Source: an uncultured Desulfobulbaceae bacterium (GTDB taxonomy: Bacteria; Desulfobacterota; Desulfobulbia; Desulfobulbales; BM004). Taken from it: DNA of 20,716 nt. Below are positions 17,066 to 20,716 of this stretch, one piece after another. Below the pieces are notes generated by a model that saw nothing but the letters and a program-made list of their open reading frames with translations, had not been told where the DNA came from and searched no databases. A program made the position numbers and the translations under genes. Where the stretch lies: NCBI GenBank assembly GCA_947258675.1, contig CAMYJP010000052.1:1-20716 (forward strand), given 5' to 3'. The first letter of the stretch is position 1, and each line of letters opens with the position of its first letter.

Positions 17066-17080
17066 GCAAGATGTGTTCCA
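17066..17080 (-). promoter_or_regulatory. Sigma-54 type promoter for the TPR-flgBC-fliE-to-flgE operon
   Basis: The minus strand reads TGGAACACATCTTGC, matching TGGCAC-N5-TTGC with one change in the -24 block and correct GG-to-GC spacing. The predicted start is near 17054, giving a leader of about 40 bases before the TPR gene. No other promoter of this type was seen down to the flgE terminator, which would make a transcript of about 14.6 kb with 14 genes. Confidence 0.6.
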
Positions 17081-17277
17081 AGGGTTATGTATAAATATAT
17101 TTTCCTATGATTTCATATCGTTGGCCTAAATAATGGATGGAGGTCCTTTTTCCGAATCAAAAGTTGAGTGGTCAGCAATTCCCAATCTGTCGATAATTTG
17201 ACTTTTCCCTCGCCAGTCAGATATCTGTCAGCTCGAACTAGTGTTCATTTTTTCTAAATTTCCATCTTAGTTTAGTA

Positions 17278-17293
17278 TTCAACGCCAGTTGAA
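17278..17293. promoter_or_regulatory. Short dyad between the divergent sigma-54 promoters (possible activator site)
   Basis: TTCAAC-GCCA-GTTGAA is a perfect 6-bp inverted repeat. It lies about 100 bp upstream of the cheA promoter and about 200 bp upstream of the TPR-operon promoter, a usual distance for enhancer-binding proteins of sigma-54. It could also be a weak hairpin, since T-rich sequence follows on the plus strand. The function is not shown by the sequence. Confidence 0.25.
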
Positions 17294-17388
17294 ATTTTGT
17301 TTTCTGTCTTTATTGCAAGTACTTTGCCGATTTGTTGGTAGTAGAAGGCTGCGAATAAGGAAAAGAGCCACGGCGCCATAAAGACAAT

Positions 17389-17403
17389 TGGCATCAATGT
17401 TGC
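17389..17403 (+). promoter_or_regulatory. Sigma-54 type promoter upstream of cheA
   Basis: TGGCATCAATGTTGC matches the TGGCAC-N5-TTGC consensus at all key positions, with correct GG/GC spacing and T after GC. The predicted start is near 17415, leaving an unusually long leader of about 300 bases before cheA. Confidence 0.65.
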
Positions 17404-17721
17404 TCTTTTAATCTTTGGACATTGGTTTAAAAATTTTAAGGAAAAAGCTGACAGGAAAAATCACTAAAGAAAATACAGAAATCCTTGGTAACTTAGGAAG
17501 GTAAATTTACGGCGAGATTACTGTACAAAAGCATACAAATACATGTGCCAATATTCTGTTCGATTAATGAAGGGTTGCGCTCGGGGATATTGTGGAGAAA
17601 TTGTCTGAAGACAAAAGCATAATTATTTTGGATAAAATGACTCTAATTAATTGTAAAGAAACTTTAAATCCGTACCGAAGGAAAGAGAATAAATTAGAAA
17701 TTAAAGCTAACAGAGGTCAAT

Positions 17722-20235
17722 ATGAGCGACGAAATTTCCAGTGATGACATTGAAATAATCCAGGATTTTATCCAAGAAAGCCATGACATGATTGAACAAC
17801 TGGAACCAACCATTATTGAGTTGGGGGACAGTTGCAAGGGTGGTGCATGTTGGGAAATTCTGGATTGCAGTCATAGTGACTGTGAACGGCATGGGAAGAA
17901 CCTCGACTTCCCTTGCTGGCTCCATATGGGGTTTATCGCAGAAGGAAATAAAAGCTGTCCATATGCCGAGTCGGAACAGGAATGTCTTGACTGTGATGCT
18001 TTTAAGGCCTCCAATGGCGATGGTGAAACAATGAATGCGATTTTCCGGCTCTTTCACTCCATGAAGGGTAGTGCCGGATTTCTTGAAATGTTGCAGATAT
18101 CAACAACAGCTCATGCCGCTGAAAATCTGCTTGATCTTATCCGGTCTGGCAAGATCAAGATGGAAACGGAGCATGTAGATTTACTCTGCCGCGCTTGTGA
18201 TTTTGCCAAAGAAGCTCTGGAGTATGTTGAAAGCAATTACAATGACCAGGGACTTGAAACCCAGGCGAACGAAGTCACTTCTCTATTGAAAAAAGCCATA
18301 GAGGTATCCCAGGAGAAAGCAAATAAATTTGAAGCTGAAGTCACAGCATCCGATTCAGGAGAATCTGAGAAGATTGCTACGAACTCAGATAACGATGAAG
18401 AAAATGAGGATCTTCTTGTTGAAATAACCCCGGAAATGATCGCCGCCTTTGTTCAAGAGGCCGATGAATTGCTTGCAGGACTCGAGCAGGGATTATTGAC
18501 CTGGGAGGAGACTTTAGATAATGAAGACATTGTTGCGGAATTGTTTCGCAACATTCACAGTTTCAAAGGAAACTGTGGATTTTTCCAATATGCTGAACTT
18601 GAGCGGTTGAGTCATTTAATGGAGACGGTTCTTGATTCGGCAAAATCAGGAGCCAATATTAAAGATAATAATCCAGTTGAGCTGCTCTTAAAGCTGGTTG
18701 ATGTCCTAAAGGCGGGAATCGCTGATATTTCAAATGGTGGCGAAGGACGTATTGAAAAGCTTGACACGCACATAAATTCGTTGCGAGAACTTTTAACAAA
18801 GCTGGAAATTTCGCCACAAACATATGAGGAAGAACCAAGAGTTGGAGAACTGTTGGTTGAAAAAGGGCTGGTTGATACTGATACAGTTGCGGAGGCTTTA
18901 GAGACCCAGAAAAAGCCTGTTGGTGAAATCTTGGTAGATATGGGTTCTGTAACTGCTGATCAAGTGCAGGACGTTTTGAGTGAGCAAAAAGTAATTAAAC
19001 AGAAAAAGGAGGCGAAACAACCTCCAAAGAAAACAAAGAAAAACAATGCTCAACGACAGGATATCAGAGTTGATCTAACAAAACTTGATGCGCTTATTAA
19101 TTTGATAGGCGAGTTGGTGATTGCTGAAAATATGGTAATTCACAATCCCGATCTTGAAGGAATGGAGTTGGAGAATTTTCAGAAGTCCGGTCAGCACATG
19201 GGCAAGATTATTCGTGATCTGCAGGAAATGGCAATGATTATTCGCATGCTGCCGGTAACTGGTCTTTTTCGTCGTATGATTCGTCTGGTGCACGATATTT
19301 CCGCAAAGTCCGGTAAGAAGGTTGATCTTCAGCTGTATGGAGAAGAAACGGAAGTGGATAAGACCGTTATTGAGACTATAACCGATCCTCTGGTGCACCT
19401 GCTTCGTAATTCCCTGGACCATGGTTTGGAGTCTCCCGAAGAACGATTGGCTGCTGGAAAACCGGAAAAAGGAGTCATTAACCTCTCAGCCAGTCACGAG
19501 GAAGGGGAGGTCTGGATCACCATTCAAGATGACGGTAGAGGCTTGAGTCGGGATAAACTTCTTGAAAAGGCCATCAGCAAAGGAATGATTCAGGGAGATG
19601 GTTCAGACATGAGTGACAAGGCTGTATTCAATCTGATATTTCTCGCTGGATTTTCAACTGCCGATAAGGTTACCGACATTTCAGGCCGAGGTGTTGGCAT
19701 GGATGTCGTTCGTCAGAACCTGGAAAAGATCAAGGGCAAGATAGAAATCAGCAGCCGACTAGGAGAAGGCACCAAAGTCATCCTGCGTATTCCTCTCACC
19801 CTGGCCATTATTGAAGGTATGCTAATTCGGGTAGGTGATACCAAATGTATCCTGCCATTATTGGCGATCCGTGAAATTTTCTGCCCTGATCCGGACACCA
19901 TAACTGTGACTCCTGATGGTATGGAACTGGTCAATGTTAGAGGGGAATTCTTTCCGATTTTAAGAATGCATGGAGTGATTAACAATCAGTCAGCCTTGCA
20001 GAATTTACAGGATGGTATCTTAGTTTTGGTTGAACATCAGGATTCCCGAGTATGTCTTTTTGTCAATGAAATTCTTGGCCAGCAGCAGACTGTCATCAAA
20101 GGATTGTCAAGTTATCTTGGTGAAGTAAGCGGAGCTTCCGGTTGTACAATTTTGGGGAATGGTGAGGTCTGCCTGATACTTGATGTCGGAAGTCTTACCG
20201 AACTTGTTGATTCGAGTGAAGAAAAAGCAGCGTAA
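17722..20235 (+). CDS. cheA: Chemotaxis histidine kinase CheA with two HPt domains, a two-CW insert and MshEN-like repeats
   Basis: This 837-residue kinase takes signals from receptors and CheW and phosphorylates CheY. Domain order: HPt1 (about 5-195) with phospho-accepting His112 (FHSMKGSAGF); HPt2 (about 235-360) with His279 (IHSFKGNCGF); two 24-residue repeats (373-396, 399-422); a Lys-rich linker; a dimerisation helix pair (about 447-515); HATPase_c (N box HLLRNSLDHG at 559-568, DDGRGL 603-608, GRGVGMD 655-661, GEGT 681-684); and a CheW-like domain (about 697-830). An insert of about 57 residues (38-94) with eight Cys and two CW pairs (C43-W44, C65-W66) splits HPt1 before its active-site helix. 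No CheY-binding P2 domain is recognisable. An AGAGGT site is upstream of ATG. It faces away from the flagellar operon and is followed by a receptor-like gene. Catalytic motifs are complete. Confidence 0.95.
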   Translation: MSDEISSDDIEIIQDFIQESHDMIEQLEPTIIELGDSCKGGACWEILDCSHSDCERHGKNLDFPCWLHMGFIAEGNKSCPYAESEQECLDCDAFKASNGDGETMNAIFRLFHSMKGSAGFLEMLQISTTAHAAENLLDLIRSGKIKMETEHVDLLCRACDFAKEALEYVESNYNDQGLETQANEVTSLLKKAIEVSQEKANKFEAEVTASDSGESEKIATNSDNDEENEDLLVEITPEMIAAFVQEADELLAGLEQGLLTWEETLDNEDIVAELFRNIHSFKGNCGFFQYAELERLSHLMETVLDSAKSGANIKDNNPVELLLKLVDVLKAGIADISNGGEGRIEKLDTHINSLRELLTKLEISPQTYEEEPRVGELLVEKGLVDTDTVAEALETQKKPVGEILVDMGSVTADQVQDVLSEQKVIKQKKEAKQPPKKTKKNNAQRQDIRVDLTKLDALINLIGELVIAENMVIHNPDLEGMELENFQKSGQHMGKIIRDLQEMAMIIRMLPVTGLFRRMIRLVHDISAKSGKKVDLQLYGEETEVDKTVIETITDPLVHLLRNSLDHGLESPEERLAAGKPEKGVINLSASHEEGEVWITIQDDGRGLSRDKLLEKAISKGMIQGDGSDMSDKAVFNLIFLAGFSTADKVTDISGRGVGMDVVRQNLEKIKGKIEISSRLGEGTKVILRIPLTLAIIEGMLIRVGDTKCILPLLAIREIFCPDPDTITVTPDGMELVNVRGEFFPILRMHGVINNQSALQNLQDGILVLVEHQDSRVCLFVNEILGQQQTVIKGLSSYLGEVSGASGCTILGNGEVCLILDVGSLTELVDSSEEKAA

Positions 20236-20318
20236 ACTAAAGGGCTCAGCATAAAACTGATTCATGCTGGAAATAAAGAACCAATTACTCATATAGGGCT
20301 TAAATCTTTGGAGGTACT

Positions 20319-20716
20319 ATGAACTGGTTTGTTGGTATGAAGGTGCGAAACAAGATTATTCTCTGTTTTACAATATCCTTTTTAATGATAGCAAGTCTCG
20401 GAATCATATCCTATCGCGCAGGAGGGGACATAGAAAAGAACATTACCAGGATATTGGCAGAAATAGGTTCTACTGCAGAGCTTGCCGACAATATTGATCT
20501 GGAAGTGAGAAATGCACTTGAAAATGTTCGCTCCTCAGCCTCCAGTTTAGTGAAAGGCGCCTTTATCATTTGCTCACTCTCATTAGCAGGTGCGCTGGGA
20601 ATCGGCTGGCTCCTTGTTACTTCAATTACAAGACCTCTGACCAGTACTGTCAATATGATACATGATATCGGAAACGGTGTTCTGGATAAGCGTTTGAATA
20701 TGAAGCGCAAGGACGA
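20319..20716 (+). CDS. Membrane HAMP-domain transducer, probably methyl-accepting chemotaxis protein (N-terminal fragment)
   Basis: The first 132 codons are present and the gene runs off the right edge. A strong GGAGG site is four bases before the ATG. The start MNWFVGMKVRNKIILCF is typical of delta-type MCPs. TM1 is at about 12-32, the periplasmic segment at about 33-78, TM2 at about 79-101, and a HAMP domain follows (SITRPLT, then GNGVLDKRLNMKR). The periplasmic part is only about 45 residues, far shorter than a usual four-helix or Cache sensor. The methylation and signalling tip regions lie outside the window, so a histidine kinase or other HAMP protein cannot be excluded. Its place 83 bp after cheA, with no clear terminator between, favours an MCP that feeds this CheA. 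Confidence 0.7.
   Translation, partial: MNWFVGMKVRNKIILCFTISFLMIASLGIISYRAGGDIEKNITRILAEIGSTAELADNIDLEVRNALENVRSSASSLVKGAFIICSLSLAGALGIGWLLVTSITRPLTSTVNMIHDIGNGVLDKRLNMKRKD

Larger units (their letters stand above)
17021..17721. other. Intergenic region between divergent flagellar and cheA units
   Basis: This 701-bp region contains no convincing gene; no open frame reaches 60 codons in the spacer. It holds two divergent sigma-54-type promoters (17066-17080 minus, 17389-17403 plus). Between them are a perfect 10-bp palindrome (17218-17227) and a 6-bp dyad with a 4-base loop (17278-17293). The plus-strand leader from about 17415 to cheA is AT-rich and about 300 bases long. I saw no tRNA, c-di-GMP riboswitch core or CRISPR-like repeat. 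Confidence 0.7.

Noticed and set aside
17278..17293. Reading the TTCAAC/GTTGAA dyad as a true terminator
   Set aside because: The stem is only 6 bp with an AT-rich arm, and no plus-strand gene upstream would need termination here; kept only as a low-confidence regulatory dyad.
17535..17550. Minus-strand TGGCAC-like site in the cheA leader
   Set aside because: The -24 block is good, but no GC falls at the required -12 spacing, and it points away from cheA with no suitable gene close by.
17591..17749. Small plus-strand frame starting at GTG and running into cheA
   Set aside because: Only a weak purine stretch precedes it, the composition is Lys/Asn-rich as expected of AT-rich noncoding DNA, and it overlaps the true cheA start.
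20245..20267. Hairpin CAGCAT/ATGCTG between cheA and the MCP-like gene as terminator
   Set aside because: The stem is 6 bp with an 11-base loop and no T-run follows, so read-through into the next gene is more likely.
1..20716. Mobile elements, CRISPR arrays, tRNA/rRNA genes
   Set aside because: No transposase or integrase frame, no regularly spaced repeats, and no tRNA- or rRNA-like sequence was recognised in the window.

Overview
The window is one continuous piece of a flagellar and chemotaxis locus from a Gram-negative bacterium. Gene order, a two-CW Cys-rich module in CheA, sigma-54-type promoters and a MotE-like gene next to fliJ suggest a Desulfobacterota (former deltaproteobacterial) relative, perhaps a Desulfobulbales-type sulfate reducer. 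The lineage is inferred from protein style and synteny only; no rRNA or other marker is present.

Almost everything from 1 to 17014 is on the minus strand, so it is read from right to left. A periplasmic TPR protein comes first. It is followed by flgB, flgC, fliE, fliF, fliG, fliH, fliI, fliJ, a MotE-like gene, fliK, flgD, a small conserved flagellar-operon protein and flgE. Spacing is tight, with several overlaps, and the series ends in a good intrinsic terminator at about 2397-2433. A second unit, motA, motB, fliL and fliM (cut by the window edge), starts from its own sigma-54-like promoter at 2270-2284. Together these genes build the rod, MS ring, switch, export ATPase complex, hook cap, hook and stator.

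A 0.7-kb intergenic region (17021-17721) separates this block from a plus-strand chemotaxis unit: cheA, then the start of a membrane HAMP-domain transducer (probably an MCP) that runs off the right edge. The intergenic region carries two divergent sigma-54-like promoters, one for the TPR-flg-fli operon and one for cheA.

The most notable points are these. motA lacks an internal segment of about 110-120 bp, which also shifts the frame, while all its neighbours look intact. CheA has a Cys-rich two-CW module inserted inside its first HPt domain, and it has two 24-residue MshEN-like repeats where the CheY-binding P2 domain usually lies. The operon-leading TPR protein has a beta-rich, AMIN-like N-terminal region and could be a periplasmic motor scaffold comparable to Campylobacter PflA. 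Three gene starts were set here from ribosome binding sites: fliM (TTG), fliH and the TPR gene.
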